A stretch of 64,000 nt of DNA, taken from Gymnogyps californianus. Taxonomy: Eukaryota; Chordata; Aves; Accipitriformes; Cathartidae. This document shows positions 1 to 14,422 of this stretch, piece after piece; the first letter of the stretch is position 1, and each line of letters begins with the position of its first letter. Both the position numbers and the translations under genes were made by a program. The DNA lies in NCBI RefSeq assembly GCF_018139145.2, contig NC_059477.1, positions 32,591,502-32,655,501 of the forward strand, in the 5' to 3' direction. Below the pieces are notes generated by a model. The model worked only from the letters and a program-made list of their open reading frames with translations, was not told where the DNA came from and made no database searches.

Positions 1-550
1 GCTGTGTCCTGAAGTGCTGTTGCATGGTATTAAGCAGCTCCATGGGCAGACATCACGTCCCACTAGGAATAAAAGTGTTTTCCCCTAGAGAACTCCAAAT
101 GGGCTTCCTGTACATGTTTCATCTACTGTCCACTTAGACTTTGTATGTCACATGAAAAAGGCATACCATCGGTAGTAGTGGATGGAGACTCTTGTATTCC
201 ATATTTTCAAATATTCTTTAAATTACATTAATATAAGCTATACCTCCAAAATGGTTTCCTACTATTCCTCTTTATTTGCATGTTAATTTAATGCTAGTGA
301 AAGATTAGCTGCAAGAAAGGTACGCTTATGGTACTGATTACTGTTCTTTCTTGGCAAAGTACCAACAACATCCCCGGCTAGGATAATTTAATAGGTCTCT
401 TCTTTCTCAATCTTCTATGATTCAGCAGTTGACTGCCGTAGAGGCCAAAGTCCTCTGCTAATGCAGCAATGCAAATTTTTCCTTCCTTTGTTTTTCTATT
501 GTGAATCAGTCCTAATTGGAGACTAAAATTACGTTTCCTTTTCAGTAGCC

Positions 551-606
551 TTAGCAGCTCTGCTTAGACCACCAACTAAGGACTATGTTTATTAGCAGCT
601 CTGCTT
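551..606. repeat. 15-bp direct repeat pair
   Basis: The 15-mer ttagcagctctgctt occurs exactly at 551-565 and again at 592-606, 41 bp apart. The spacer shows no relation to the repeat. It may be a small slippage or duplication event; no function is implied. Confidence 0.7.
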
Positions 607-1149
607 GTGTCTTTTGTGATCTTTGTAGATGGTAATCAGATGGGAGCCTCAGGTTTAATTTAAGCCACCCATTTAGGTCACATTTACACTAAGGTAGATG
701 CCATCCTGGAACATCAGGGGAGACACACAGTCAGAGCTTCCTAAATTTTAGTTCTGGACTCAACATTGAGTTCTCTTCTCCCTTGGTTTAACTGTATAAC
801 CTGAATTTACCAGTCCATACAGGAGACACCTCACAAAGGTTTGGGAAACCAAATTAGCTGATATTTTTACATCTTGAAGGCAGAAAAACCTAAGTGGTTT
901 TATTATAGTTATGCTGCATAAGGCGGAAATACTTTTAATAGTACGCACTGATTAGACCTCTCATTTCTGGGAAGCAGGGTCTTTAAAGTTGCATTTCCCA
1001 ATGCTGTCTTGGGAGCACTGCGTAAGAAATTGGCTGTGTACTGTGTCACCTCCTGACCTTAGAAAATGCACTTGATACAATCATGTCATTACAAATGTAC
1101 CATTGTGCCATGCAGCAAGTCTAGGGAGTAGAAGAAGAACTTACAGAAG

Positions 1150-1355
1150 AACTGTAATTCCAAAAAACAATCTAAATAAAAAGCGGGTAACTGATAAACT
1201 AATGGGTCATCTTACCCATAGGAAGAATGGCTGGAAATGCTTCCTTGTTAATAAACTGTTAGTCTAAGAATTAATCAAATAGGCAATATGTTCTTTTTCT
1301 TTAAGACCTCTTTTTCCTCCATTCTCAAGACAGAACTGAACTCTTACAGCACTGA
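1150..1355 (+). repeat. Diverged local duplication, copy 1
   Basis: This roughly 200-bp stretch matches 1517-1725 in the same orientation. Shared blocks in order include an aaaaagc(g/a)ggta core, atcttaccc(a/g)taggaagaatg(g/t)ctgga, ttgttaat(a/g)aactgttag, and gcaatatgt followed by a pyrimidine-rich run and cagaactgaactc/cagaactcaactg. Substitutions and small indels are scattered throughout, so the duplication is old. The two copies are about 367 bp apart. It could instead be two fragments of one interspersed repeat inserted side by side. Confidence 0.75.
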
Positions 1356-1516
1356 TTAATCACATCCAATTTTGTGGTTATGTCCCCTTATTTCTCCATT
1401 CTTCTGTTTCTACAGCATTTGTAATTTAGTTCAGAAACTGCATCTGGAGAAGCAAACATCTCTGGGATCACAGATTAGTTTAGATTTTGCTTCCCTCTGG
1501 AGATTTGTGGGTAAAA

Positions 1517-1725
1517 GCTGTGATTCCATTCCAAAATCTAATTAAAAAGCAGGTACATAGGAAAGTAGGCGGACAATCTTACCCGTAGGAAGAATGTCTG
1601 GAAGCTCTGCTTTGTTAATGAACTGTTAGACTAGGAATCAAATACACAAGCAATATGTGCGGGTTTTTTAGGGTTTCTTTCTCCTCCGTTCACAAGGCAG
1701 AACTCAACTGTTATGTCATTCCACA
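1517..1725 (+). repeat. Diverged local duplication, copy 2
   Basis: This is the second copy of the segment at 1150-1355, in direct orientation. It keeps the same order of blocks, with cttacccgtaggaagaatg and ttgttaatgaactgttag the clearest. The unrelated spacer between copies (about 1360-1510) is unique as far as I can see. I do not recognise the family. Confidence 0.75.
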
Positions 1726-4700
1726 CTTACCAGGCTTACTGGAAATCTCAGTTTCTCCTTAATTTCCAGAGCAGCCACCCCAATGATTTTGCAGTGTCAG
1801 ATGGTATGTGGTAGGTGACAGGAAAATAGGATCAGCTAAAAAGGTTTCCTGGGATTTTCATTTAGGAATGAATTCTGTAGGACACTTCATCTCTGTAGTT
1901 TTATGGACTGTTAAATTGCATCTGTGGTGTATTAGCATCAGCAGCACTTTTCTGATGACTTGTTTGGGCGCTACTAATTGTATGAAAAAGGCATACGTTT
2001 TTGTTAGGTAAAATCAACTCAGTACCTTTGAGAAAGAGGCCACTTGAGGATCCACCTGCTCTAGCTTTGACACTAGGTTTAGAAATATTTGCCTTAGTTA
2101 ATAAGATGCTAATTGTCCTCATGTTAAAATATATATTTTGTACATTCCCAGTGGCACTTGGAAAATTAAAGCAGACATGTTTGAATAAGGTACAGAAGGT
2201 GGAGCAATATAAACCAAATAAATGTATTGGATACAGTACCAGTGCAAAGTTGTCTTGATCTCCATTTCTGGGCTTTTAAAATTGGTGACAAGTCAGTATT
2301 TCCAGAAGCTGAACTCCATCTTGCCACTATTGTGCTCACTTTGCCCACTTAAAGGTAATTGACTTATAATTGTTTTTACAAATGACAACACATTTTTGCC
2401 TTTTTTGTGGGAGGACACAAATGCACAAAAGAACTTGAACTGTGTTCATGCTGCCTTGAAAAGGTGCCAAAAGTTAGATGTGTAATTAGGGTTTCTTTTA
2501 AAAGTCTAATTCCTGCACCTGTGAACATTTTTTGGCACATAGCTTTTTAAGTCCTTGCTTTTCTTCTGGTATTTCTCATTTTCTTGGCCAAGAATTAAGT
2601 TCCTTTTCAAAGGAAATTGTCAGAGATCTTCTGGGGTGTATTTTGTTCTTTGTCTAAGTCCAATAGAAAAAGGCAGTTCTCTCTGCTTTTGTTGTTGAGT
2701 GAAATACTCTAAAGCATAATATTAGACTCTGTTTTATTTAACACCTGATTATTCATGGCAAAGCTCTTTAAGATCCTTCAGGATGAAAGATGATACAACA
2801 GGTTATGACAGCATTCTTATAATGTAGGTTTGTTCTTCCAATGCTAAAAGTAATGTATGGGGCACTTTATGTTTTGCATCACTTTTAGATTCAAATATTG
2901 GTCAAGTTCTAGCAAAGCTAATGATAAACTATTTTAGTTAGATGAGGGAGACAGAAGAACAAAGATGTTGTTATCACCAGATGATGTAACAGGATTTTTT
3001 TTGGTGGATTTTAAAGTGGTTGGAAACAAATTAATGTATCAGGTAATTTTATGAGTGGGTCTCAACTGATTTATCAAACCATTAGTTCTTCTTAACTTTG
3101 ATAGGTGCCTCCTGTCAAAATCACAGGATTCATCTGTTGGTTCTTCCAGGCTACAGCTGACTTCAACAGAATCTGAACGTACTGTAAATATGTATCTGCT
3201 CTGCAAACAGAATCAAGCAAGAAATGTATCTTAAAATAACAGACCAGAGAGGATCTGTCTAGGCAGCCATTCACCAAGCCTAGGACTTTTTCACAACTCT
3301 CTTACATCTGACGCAACAAAGATATTTATTCATTGTGTAAATTGCCAGGGGCATAAGAAGGAAATTATCAAGGTGGAAACATGCATTCACTATATCTGCT
3401 CTTAGTTGCAAATGAAAAGGAGGGTATCAATACTTTTTTAGGCTAACACATTAATTTACTGAAATAAACTTGGAAATTGATGCAAGAGGTCAACCGAAGC
3501 AGTAAAAGGCCTGCCTGTCCTGCAGGCTTCTACTTCCTATGTCCTTTTCCTAATTCTTGTTTAAGTACTGTGATCCTCCTCCAGAAAAGCAGTCAAGTGT
3601 GTACGTAAGTCCATCCATATCCAGTAAGTGTAAACATGTGCTTCATGCACCATCTTAATTGCTTAATCAAGCTCCCTATATTGTGAGGCACAACCATACA
3701 AACAGGAACCAGATGGAAGATATTTTTATCAGACAGACCATAGGATTAAAGAAGCATGGTCATTAAACTTTGCTGTCCTTTAAAAACCCGGTATCAGGAT
3801 ATGACTGCATCCATGCAGCATCCCCACAATGTGACAATTCAGGCAGCACCCACTGTCATAAACTCAGACTCAATCTTACCTCTTTATTTTCAGATATCAA
3901 CAACCTGTGTGAACTTGCTTGATGGACATAAACACACATTGTTAATGATTTTAGGAGAGCTTATATCAAAGAGGGTTGAAACAGTTATTCAGGTTTGGAA
4001 TCAGTAATTACAGAAAATGCAGGAATAGTCAGTTCTTTTTATAGTCATTAGTTTTGTGGGTGATTTTAGCATTGAAGTACTATGAATTGGTATAGCGTCA
4101 CTCTCATAAGAGACCAGTGCAGTATTCTTATTATTTTCAAGTGGTAAGAAAAAGTCTGAGTCTATTTGAGCTATATTTTCTGTGCTGTTTGTAAAGCATG
4201 TCATAGCAACAGAGATTTTAATCTGTTTTCCTTAGTTTTATATCATAAAGCACTAAAATATGTATTAGGCTAGTGCTCCTGTGGGTTCTACATCCAATCC
4301 AAAATAATTGTAGTTTTGCAATCTTTGCCACTATAGGCTTCTAGCACTAGTTGTCTGATTATGCTGTGATCAATGCTTTACTCCACACATTAAAAAAGGA
4401 GCAAAATCCCTGAGTATAATTGAAGGCATATATATTTGGCCAGGTACTTGCTTGGTCCTAATTGACAGCCTGAATTGTACAGCATGGTCATCAAAATGGG
4501 CAAGAGCTTATGCGAATAATTCAGGGCATTGACAAATATTTTATCTGCAGGTTTGGTGGCAAAATTAACAGCAATGAAATAGTTAAGAATCCTGGTATTT
4601 AGGCAGTCAGAATTGGCTTTTTAGTTAACACCCCAATAGGATGGAGGGTGCAAGTTCACTGTTCTCCTAGTCTCATTGTTTCTTTCCACTGGCTGCAGAC

Positions 4701-5224
4701 TCAGCAAGACAAATGTGCATTAGTTTATATTGTCAAGGCTATCTTTGCAAGCAGATGGGCTGGAAATCTAATTAAAAAAAACCAAAAGCTTTGATTCTGG
4801 CAAAAAATAGCAAAATCTGTGGGACGACCCTAAATCCTCTGAATTAAATGGATGTTCTATGTCAATGCAGTTCTATTGTCCCACTTTATAAATAAAATAT
4901 GAAGGGCTCTACTTTCACATAGACACATAAATGTGCTCATTTATGAGTTTAATAAAGCATGTGTATTCAGTACAATTAGATAAGCATATGTATAGAGCAC
5001 TAAATGCTCCCCATATAAAATCAGCACACATGTAACAGAGAATATAGCCCAGCATGGAGAAATAAGCACATGCTTAGATTATTAAGTGATCTCTCTTAAG
5101 CTTTTGTGAATTAACCATGAAGCAGCCATGACTATTTGCAATTTGTAATTCTCCTGCAATTATGTATCCTACCTGTGTCTGAAAATGTGGTAAATATAAT
5201 ACATTCATTGGAAGAATGCATTAG

Positions 5225-5385
5225 CCTCAGTAAAGAAAAGTACAGTAACACCCATTTTACAGGTGAAAAAAAATGGAGGTAGAGTTGAGCTATAACACAG
5301 AAACACAAGAAGGAGGTGAGCAACCCAACTAGAATTGCCTGACTCTCAGTCTCATCCCCTGGACTGCAGTGCTCCAGCCAGATAT
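5225..5385 (-). mobile_element. MIR-like SINE relic (antisense)
   Basis: Read on the + strand, the block begins cacccattttacaggtg, then a purine-rich stretch, and ends near gcctgactctcagtctcatcc. This is the order seen in reverse-complemented MIR-type tRNA-derived SINEs of amniotes, where the 'cccattttacagatgaggaaactgagg' core precedes a 'cctgactcccagtc' end. Divergence is high, so the exact family is not certain. It is an ancient fossil with no coding capacity. Confidence 0.45.
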
Positions 5386-8300
5386 AAAAAATTAATAAAT
5401 TGTGAAGCTATAATTGAAAGGAAAATACTACATTTATTTGTGTTATCTCAGTGTCAGGGAGTTATACTTAGTAGGCTTTTCTTATACTGGGTGATGTGAC
5501 CAATGTGAAGCTAGAGGTTTGCAGAGCGACTGTGAAATGCTTTCTGTTGTTTATCGCCAGTTGTTGTCCGGGGGGGTGACTGTGGTGGTTCAACTTGCTA
5601 CAGAAACCCGCTGCATTAGGCTCATTTCTACAGAGGATGTTATATTGCATTAGTTTGACTCACAGGTAGGAAACCCATTAGTCTGGTGGAGTAGATGTGG
5701 CCTGTGACATATCTTTGATGTGTCTCTTCCAGATCAAATGAGCCACTCAATATTAGGCCAAATATCCTTAGGTGCCATGCTCCATGAATCTGTTCTGTGA
5801 TTTTTATTATCCTGGGCTGGCTAATAAATTCTACAATAAATTGCAAGAGTTTTCTGACTAGCAGATTCCTATCGTTCCTATCCTGGCATAAGTTAATTTG
5901 TCAATATAATTTTCAGGTCTGCAGCAGAAAAAGCACCACCTGGGGTATGCAGTTCCTGAGATGAATAGGACGATGCACGTTCACATGTGGCACTCGTAGA
6001 TGGACTTGGCTGTGAAGTTTTATTGTGCTTTTGATAGAGAAGTAATATAGCTAATAGGGGAAAGGGAGCAGGCAGTAGAAACCAGGCAATTACTTTTCAG
6101 AGCATTTATCTGAACCTGCTTGAGTTGATGAAACAGTTGCTCTGGGTTTTTCCAATTAGTGGTGACTGACGGGAAGAGGTACTGATGGAGAACTGAAATT
6201 ATTAGTCGTCGTGATGGAAATTCAGGATCGTAAGGGAAGCAACCTTAAAACTGTGTTGGCATGACATCAATATGTGAGTTCTGATCAGGGTGGGAATGTG
6301 CCTTAGCATGATGGACTGTAAAACTGAGGAGACCACACACAGGCATCTAAGCAGCTCAGTCTCCTACAAAGGTGAGAGCATCTGAGGCTGGAGAAATACC
6401 TCAAGTGCTCTTGGAAAGACAGGCAGAGTGTTAGCTCAGAGACTCAGTTGAGGTCTGCACGGTTATTGCCGGGTTTTGGTTCTATTATTCAACTGTTGGA
6501 TTAATCTTTGTTCTCCAGAAGCTTTTTGGATCCAGCTTTCTCACTCTGGGGGTCAACGGTATCTTTTAGGTCTTCTGTTCCTTTGAAATACCGAGTTATC
6601 AACCTCTTTGTACTCAGTCAGCATCAATGATTTTGATCTATCACACATTTATATGTCCATACAAATAATAAGGGATACCTCACATCAAGTAGCTTCATTG
6701 GCAAGGCTTAGTCCCCCTTGCTAGACAGAGTGAGAGAGCCTGGCCTTGCTAGGAGACAGATTCAGAAAAAATCGGACATGAGCTAGATGTTTAGAAGCTG
6801 GATTGTGAATAGCACATCAGTATCCACTGTCTCCTGAGGACTCAGTAAAAAGGACTTTTTCTCCTCTCAGTGCCATCATGGTAGTTATTTGAAAGAATGA
6901 GTAAAGTCTGCTGTGTAAAGGAATACACAAAAATTGATTTTACAAGTGTGTCTTATAACATAGGTTGATTCTGTAGCTTCAGAACAAGCCCTTCTGGATA
7001 TAATACCACAGGCAGTCTTCACCCAGCCTGGCATGGCAGGAAGTATCTCTCTGATAAGTGAACTATTTTGGGTAAATCATTGTGCCTACAAAGACCCGCT
7101 TTGTTTGCATACGGGTGGAGCTCAAAAAAAAAAAGAGTACCACTGATTTATTAGTCATGGTCAGTCCTCATTGTCCAACCTGGGGAAAACGGAGGCATCA
7201 GCTTTTAAATTGTACACTTCTAAAGAGAACTCAAATTCTCATGTAGTGTCTTAGCAAAACAGACTTATCACAGGGACCGCAGAGTGTTTCTGGGATGTTG
7301 CACTCAACCTTTCCTCCTAACAGATGCACTTGAATCCAGTGTGTGCCCTTAAATAAAACGAGTGTGTGGACTCCGGCCAAAATCTTGTAAGTCTCAAAGA
7401 ATGGTTATATCACTTCTGCTTAGGAGATAAAAAGTGCAAAGCAAATCTTGTGCTGAACTCTGCACTGCAAATGGGCAGAAGTTAAGTTACTTATTTGTGA
7501 AAGAATCTGCTATTTTGAAGTGCAGATTTTTAAATGAGGAAAAACCCAAAGGCTTTAGAAATTTCCCACCAAAAATACCTCTCAAATACTATGTCAATCG
7601 AAGTATTTTTTTGATAAAATTCAGAGTTTTTGGGGTTTTTTTATGTTGTCTGATAAAAAAAAGGAACAAAATGAAAAAAACACATTTCATCTGAAAAGGC
7701 CTAAACAGAATATTTTGCTGTTATAAAAGCCTTTTTTCAGTTTCTAATTCAGTACACACTTCCATGAGAACCTGCACTTATCATGAAACATCTTATTTTG
7801 AATTACTGTGTAATTTCTCATCTTCTCTCCTTGGTTCCTTATTTTAATTACAGCTCTTCTGTATATGGATGTACATGGCTCTCCTGTACTGCCAGGAGCA
7901 GCATATGAGAACTGATGAGTGCTTACTGCAAGAAATGTCAATACTACTTAGAAAAAGTGATTTTAGGATCTTTGAAGAGTGTTTTTTCCTATCCTTACCT
8001 ATGAGCCCAATTGAGCCCTGGATCAAGTGTGCTAGTGCCCGAGTGGTTCTACCTGCTTACATCAGGACCGAGTTTGGCATGGTGTCTGCCTCTGGACATA
8101 TATTGGATTTCACCAGGTGCTGCTGTCTACTGTCTAAACCTACATCAATCATTCTTTGCACGAGCCGAACATGTTTGCAGGCTTATTTATGCTATAAAAG
8201 GTCTTTCCACTATGGCTAACTCTGCCTCCCACAATGCATTTCAACAAAATGTACGTATTTGCAATCTGGAGACTGTCCATTCTGGGGTGACTGTGTTTTA

Positions 8301-11300
8301 CTATGATGACTGGAATTCCTGGAGCTGTTCACCATGCTCCATTCACTCACTTGTTAAGTCACTGATGCCTTGAACTGATAAATCAGGGTCCCAGGTCTAA
8401 GAGCCCCAAGCAGACGTTGCCCAGATGAAGTATCCTTTGCCTTATGTGAAAATCTGGCAGTGTTGACTGTAGACTAAACTTTATAGCGACTGCATGTGAA
8501 ATGGACTTCATGGTCTCCTTGCCTGAACTACAAAAAATGCTTAAAGTGCAGGCAAAAAGAAATATTTATTTTTAAAATCTTACTAATTTGGCTGTGCTAA
8601 GCACAACCATATATATTTATTTCTCACCTGGAATCCGATGGATTTGAATCTCCAAATGTATTCTCAGTAGCCTCTGCTCATCCAAACCTTTTCAAGAATG
8701 GTGTGTTTATATTTCAGCACAACTCTAATATTTATTTTTCCAGCAAATGTCAATAACATATAATTTTCATTTAGTAAAGTGTTTTTGTTTTGTTTCTGCT
8801 AAATCATCTCAAATGCAAGACTTAAAATGCTCAAGAGATAGTTGAATGGTACTTACTGTTCAAATATTTCTTTGTTGTAGTAACAAATCTTTAAATGTAG
8901 CCCTGCTTCAACAAAAACAAAGCCCTGATTAATTTCATATTTATCTCAGCAGCTGTTTCAAGGAAGACCTGCCAGATATTGATCCAAATATAGTAGACGT
9001 GCAACAACAAAAGGGGAAGAGGGTAAATGGGTTTATATGAAGGCATCACTTACCAGCAAAAACTTAATAGGAATGTGAAAAATTATAATATTCGTCCTCC
9101 AGATTTGGCTTTAACAGCTGCAATCATGCATTCTTCGACACAGCTGTGTTTTATATCTTTGCTAGTTGAATGAAGACAGGAAGCTTCTCAAATAGTGTTT
9201 ATTTGCTCAATTAAATAGGAGGACGAATGCCTGCAGAGCTCTGGGTCCCAGTTCTGGTCCAGGGTGTAATGATGTAGATGAGAATTTTTACCTGGGTAGA
9301 AGACAGCACAACACAAGCCTGCTGAATCCTGATAGAGATACTATATGGGACCTCCACCTCTCACAACTCTCAGGAGCTCACAGGATCATGGTTACATGTT
9401 GGGAAAAGGTTTCTTCACACCTAGCTGGTGTCTGAGTTCTTCCTAGCTTACATCGTTTTACAACAGAATTGCTTTTACTTCAGAGCCATTTTTCTTAGGA
9501 GTAAAAATCGAATACCAAAATAATTTACTTGCTTGAGAATAGCAGGAGCACCCGTTCTAGCACCAGCTAGCTTCTGCCAAAATATTTGGGGTTTTTTCTG
9601 TCTTTCTGTTCCCTCCTGTTGACATGGGGCCAGAGGCGGGGGTTGAATGTGGACATTGTGCAGCCCACACATCTGCATTCTTGTGCCATTCGCAATCACA
9701 CCTCATGTCCCCTAAGAGCAGTGGCTGGAAACCAGAGACAGGAGGTTTGTCTCTGACTGGACCTCACTGGCTCCAAGTCTTTTTACAACATGTCACTGAA
9801 ATTTCTCTAGATCGCTGCTTTATGTCCAGCTCCAGCCAGTGTGAAACTGGCTTTGATTTCTTTCTTTCTCTTTTTAAAAAAGAAAAGTGAGAATGAGTGA
9901 TTCCTTTTCAGTGCTGAAAGAGAAGAAACAAATTTAGGTCACTGTAAGGAAGAAAGCATTAATTGGAAATGGAGGCTGGATGACTGTTTCTCCTCTAATT
10001 ACAAAAAAGCATTGTGAAGCCAAGTTAGAAAATGTAGAAGGAAAATTTAGGATGAAGTCTGTCTACCTACAGTCTTTTAGGTAGCTGAAGTTCTCTGGTG
10101 GGAGCTTTCTGTGAATTGTTACTCCAGAGTAATTGTGCTCTCAGGATGTGCATCACTAACTTCCTCCACTGGTCACTGATATACCAGCACGTAAGGGAGA
10201 TATGAGGATCAGCAGTCACAGGTGTCCTGGGATCTGGGACTGAGAAGACCAACTGCCTCATCACGCCGAACAGCCACAGTCACTAGGGGATGTGGGTGAC
10301 AACTCAGACGGTGGTGTGAAAGTTCAGGAACATACCTGGTAACTGTGATAATAAGCAAGGTACATTTTGATGAGAAGTATTAAATGGAGTAAAATATTTT
10401 AATAACTAATGTTGAATCAGGAGTGCTTGACAAACAGGTCCACTAGAAAGGACTGTATCTGGTCCTCTAAATGTATTGGCAAGTATATTATGAATATAGA
10501 TGACTAACTATTTCTATTGACAAGGTGATCTTCAGGCTCAACATGGTAATGTGGAACCAAAGTATGAAAGTCAGTAACTGATGCTGATTATAAACCTTCC
10601 CATCTAGCTTCATTTTCAAGCTGAGTAAACAAACCACAGACAAGATGAATAAAAAATTGCAATTGATAAAATATATTAACACATAAGTTACTGAAGTGAT
10701 CCTTGGCACATTTTGATATGGAAACTAGGCAGCGGAGTTAGTTTGGTCTCAGTATGCAATGAGGCCTTTGGGATAACAGTCTGCGCTTGGAGGCTTTCAC
10801 ATACCCATTTTTCTCCTCTTCCTCTCCGTTTTCCACCCTCAGCTTGTGAATCAATTGGCTGACTACAACCACATTTGTCAAAGGAATGGTGATCTCAAAA
10901 AAAATGAAGTTCCTGCAGATTTTGTGCTTACAAATTGATGCTTGTAGAGCTACTTGTTATGCTGAGAGTGTCTCCTGACAAGGTTACACTGACCCTCCTT
11001 AAAGGAGATCTTGCTCTCACTGTTAACAAATCATATTTTGAATGAGATGCTATACACGTCAGATCTGTGCTTTTAGTGGTCCAACAAGCGTGCTAAATGT
11101 GCTTCTTTGTCATTAACTCATGACTGCAAAATGGGAATGGAGACAGTATGTTATTTCAGCTAATCAAGTGCTGAAGCTTCTAAATGCCAGAAGCTTTGGC
11201 CAAACCGTAAGGATGAAAAATACACATAATCAATGATAAGTATTTGAAAGATTAATCAGAAAGCATGAAGTCCTTAAGCTCATTTTGTACCCAGCAAGCC

Positions 11301-12734
11301 AGCTCCTGCCAAAGAAAATACAATTTAGAATGTGCCTGAATTAAAGAGGAAATTTGAGAAAATAACCTTATGAAAGTACCCTAGAAACCAAAATAGCGGC
11401 ATTTATTTTGACAAAATTATCACATCTGCTTCTGAGTTTCAATTTTATGCTGTTTTTTTTTTAAATCCATATTGTAAGTATTGTTTTCACAAATATTCTA
11501 GGGTATTTTTATTAAACTTAGAAGCTGGTCTTTGTCTTTTCTTAAAAGCAGTGTAGCAACTGAAATGACATATCAACTATCAAATATTTTGTGCTCACCG
11601 TTGCAAATCTAGTCCAGATGAGCACAGCCAAAAGGCTGATGGATTGTCCAAATACCTTGATCTGAGTGTTTTCTCCAGTTTCTGGTCAAATATCAATACT
11701 GGAAAAAATTAAGCACCACAATCAACATTAGTTGCCATCCTAAAACGATTACTTATGCGTAATAGATATGTGGATTGATGTAGCATCTTGGGAGCCAGGG
11801 ATAAGGCATGTCTTGCTCTGACAGTGTGGAGGAAGCTTGATTGCTACTGATGCTTTTCCCGATCAATTGCTAAACTGGGAAGGGCTTGAGTTGTTGCTTT
11901 TAAACAATAAATTTAATAAGCATGGCTAGACTATTCAAAAGGAACCTAGGGTCATTTCCTCAATACATGTTGAGGTAACTGAATAAAATGACTGACTGTC
12001 AAAGATGACAAATCTTCACAGATTGGTCTGACTCACCAGAGTTTATGGGTGCTTCATTATGTCTACACAAGGCCAACTTTTTTAGGACCCTATCAATAGC
12101 TGTAAATATTTGGATATTACAACTTAAATTTTGGCCTTTTTTAGTTTTTTTTAATTGAATTGCCTATGAGGTGTCCCCACATTTATGTAAGCCTTTTGTA
12201 TTTTCACATACATGTTCAGTTGTGTTTTTGCAGACTGTTGTTACTCATTATTTTTAATTCTTTGGATTTGCATCTATAGTTTCCTGAAGAGTAATTTTTT
12301 GGAATTCATTCTAGACAGCTGAAGACTGTAGTATGAGTATAGGTACCTGGAGACCTCCATCAAGGCAGGCTCCTTAGACAAACACAGCATGTCAGATGGT
12401 CTCACCCTGAAGAGCTTACAATCTAAATAATTTTCTTATCTCCCTCTTCTTTCTCTGAGGTGTTAGTACCCGATTAGTATCCGGCTGCCTGCTTGTATAG
12501 TGTAAGTGCTCTCAAAGGCACCCCTCTCCACAGCATGCTCGGCAACTGAAAGTAGAAATAATGAGCAGACAGCTTTCTGGCTTGCAACAGTTTAAACTGT
12601 TAAATAATAGTTTGACAAGCAGGTTTAGAAATCAGGTGCTAATTTTCTGCAAAGAGTCAGAGAAGGACATGTGGAATTATCACTGTGCCAGGGAGATCAA
12701 ATTCTGTAGATGAGACTACAGACCCACAAGTCTT

Positions 12735-12769
12735 GTTACAGGTTAGTACTGTTACAGGTTAGTACTGTT
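12735..12769. repeat. 16-bp tandem repeat, 2.2 copies
   Basis: The unit gttacaggttagtact occurs twice back to back without mismatch (12735-12750 and 12751-12766) and then begins a third time with gtt. Perfect identity suggests a recent replication-slippage duplication that could vary in copy number between individuals. Confidence 0.9.
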
Positions 12770-14377
12770 CATCTCATTAAAGAAAAAAATTGCAAGCAGA
12801 GCCAATTTTGCAAGACTGTGAGCAAGGCTCTTGAAACAGAGTTAGATTTGCTCAAAATGATAAATACCATCCATTTGTACATTATCTGCACTATGATTGA
12901 AAAGGGATACCCATCCTTTCACTTATTTTATTTCATGCAGGAACTTACCTGCCTATGTGACCAATCAAGTAGGGAAATCCTCTTTGTAATTAAGAGCATT
13001 GTATTGAGTTTTGTATTATTAGTGAAATAGTTGTTACTTGTTGATGAGTTTTGAACATAAGAATCATATCTATGAATTATTCTCCTTCCTTTCCTCCTTC
13101 TCCATCCCTGCATCCTATCAGTTTCATACTTGAAAATGTACTAAGCTTGTTGAAAATTTGGTCTAGTTACAAGGAGTGTGGATAGTACTGGAAGGGAATG
13201 GCTGCTTATTGCCTCTTCCAGGACAAGAATCAGGAAGCATCTTGACCCCTACCCGTGGGCTGATGCTCCAGCCTGGCCCGCAGGGTCAGTGGCTGTTCTC
13301 CTGTGACCACCAGAAAAAGCTGGGGAGTCGTTACTCTTTCTTTTTCCACTGAAAACATACTGTGAAGTCTCCAAAAACCTGAAAGTGGGGATTTAGGGTG
13401 TTGTGGATCGTTTTTTCACACATGCATGCTTAGGCATGGTGTGCTGATGGGAATGGGCGGCACTACTGTCTCCTCCCTCCACTGCTTCTCTGGACCTCCA
13501 GGGTCCAGAGAGGCTGTAAACCTTCAGTAAACACAGAATCCAGCCCATAGTTACATGTCTTAGTTCCCTCTCTGGAATATCTACCTTACTGCAGGCTGAA
13601 CTTCCAGTCATGGTGGTGTGTAATAGTGGGTGTCAAGATGATATCACACTGCCTATGCTCTAAAGCTGGGAGCAGGGTCTGATTTTGGGTCTGTTTGGGT
13701 CTAAGACTTTAGTTCAGGTTCATAAATGGAAGACTTCAGTCCTTCAGGACATTCCTGTTCTGCTTACCGAAACAGATTTTTCTGTTAAGTTACTGGTTTA
13801 GATCAGATTTGGTAAGTTGTCAGGTTGGCAGCAGCCATGGGGAGTTGGAATGAAGTTAATATTGGCTATGCCTTGCTGTGGTTGCAATGGGGGGCTGGAT
13901 ATTTACTTATTTGTATCAGAAAAGACAGATTGCACTTACCTGTTGCTGTGTCTGCTTTGGGGCTCTCAATGTGCCCATATGGCTCCTGGATCTCTTTGTC
14001 AAGCGTTTGAAGAAAAATCAATCCTTGGAAAAGTCATTTCAGTATAACAGAGATCGGTGACTTGGCAGAATTTACTGAAGACCCTACAAAGCTTTGCAAG
14101 AAAAAAAACCCAAAACAGAAAACCCCTTCTATTCATCCCTTTCTGATTTGGTTCTTTGTCTCAGCTCTCATTCCAAAGGGCAAGAGGCAGTAGCACCACC
14201 AACAAAGCTTCTTTTACAGCCCTTTTTGGCATTAGTTATGGAAGGATCAGATGTCTGACCTTTCAGCACTAGGTAAAAGGAGAACAAAAAGATCTATATT
14301 CCTGACAGCGTTTGGAAGTGCCTGGTCTCCCTAGTTTTTCTTTGCACTGACTGTTGTACGCAGTGTGCTCTAGATGT

Positions 14378-14422
14378 GCCAATAATGTCAAGGCAGAGGA
14401 CCAAGCTTGTTGGCTTTGACTG
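14378..14422 (+). repeat. Dispersed 45-bp repeat, copy 1
   Basis: This block is about 80% identical to 15872-15916 in the same orientation; shared runs are aatgt(c/t)aaggc, aggacc and gcttgttggcttt(g)(a/g)ctg. The flanks do not match obviously. The two are probably fragments of one old interspersed repeat that I cannot name. Confidence 0.65.

Noticed and set aside
7869..8373. Two overlapping frames of 116 and 120 codons
   Set aside because: They overlap in different frames, have no family resemblance, and lie in intron sequence without exon-like borders.
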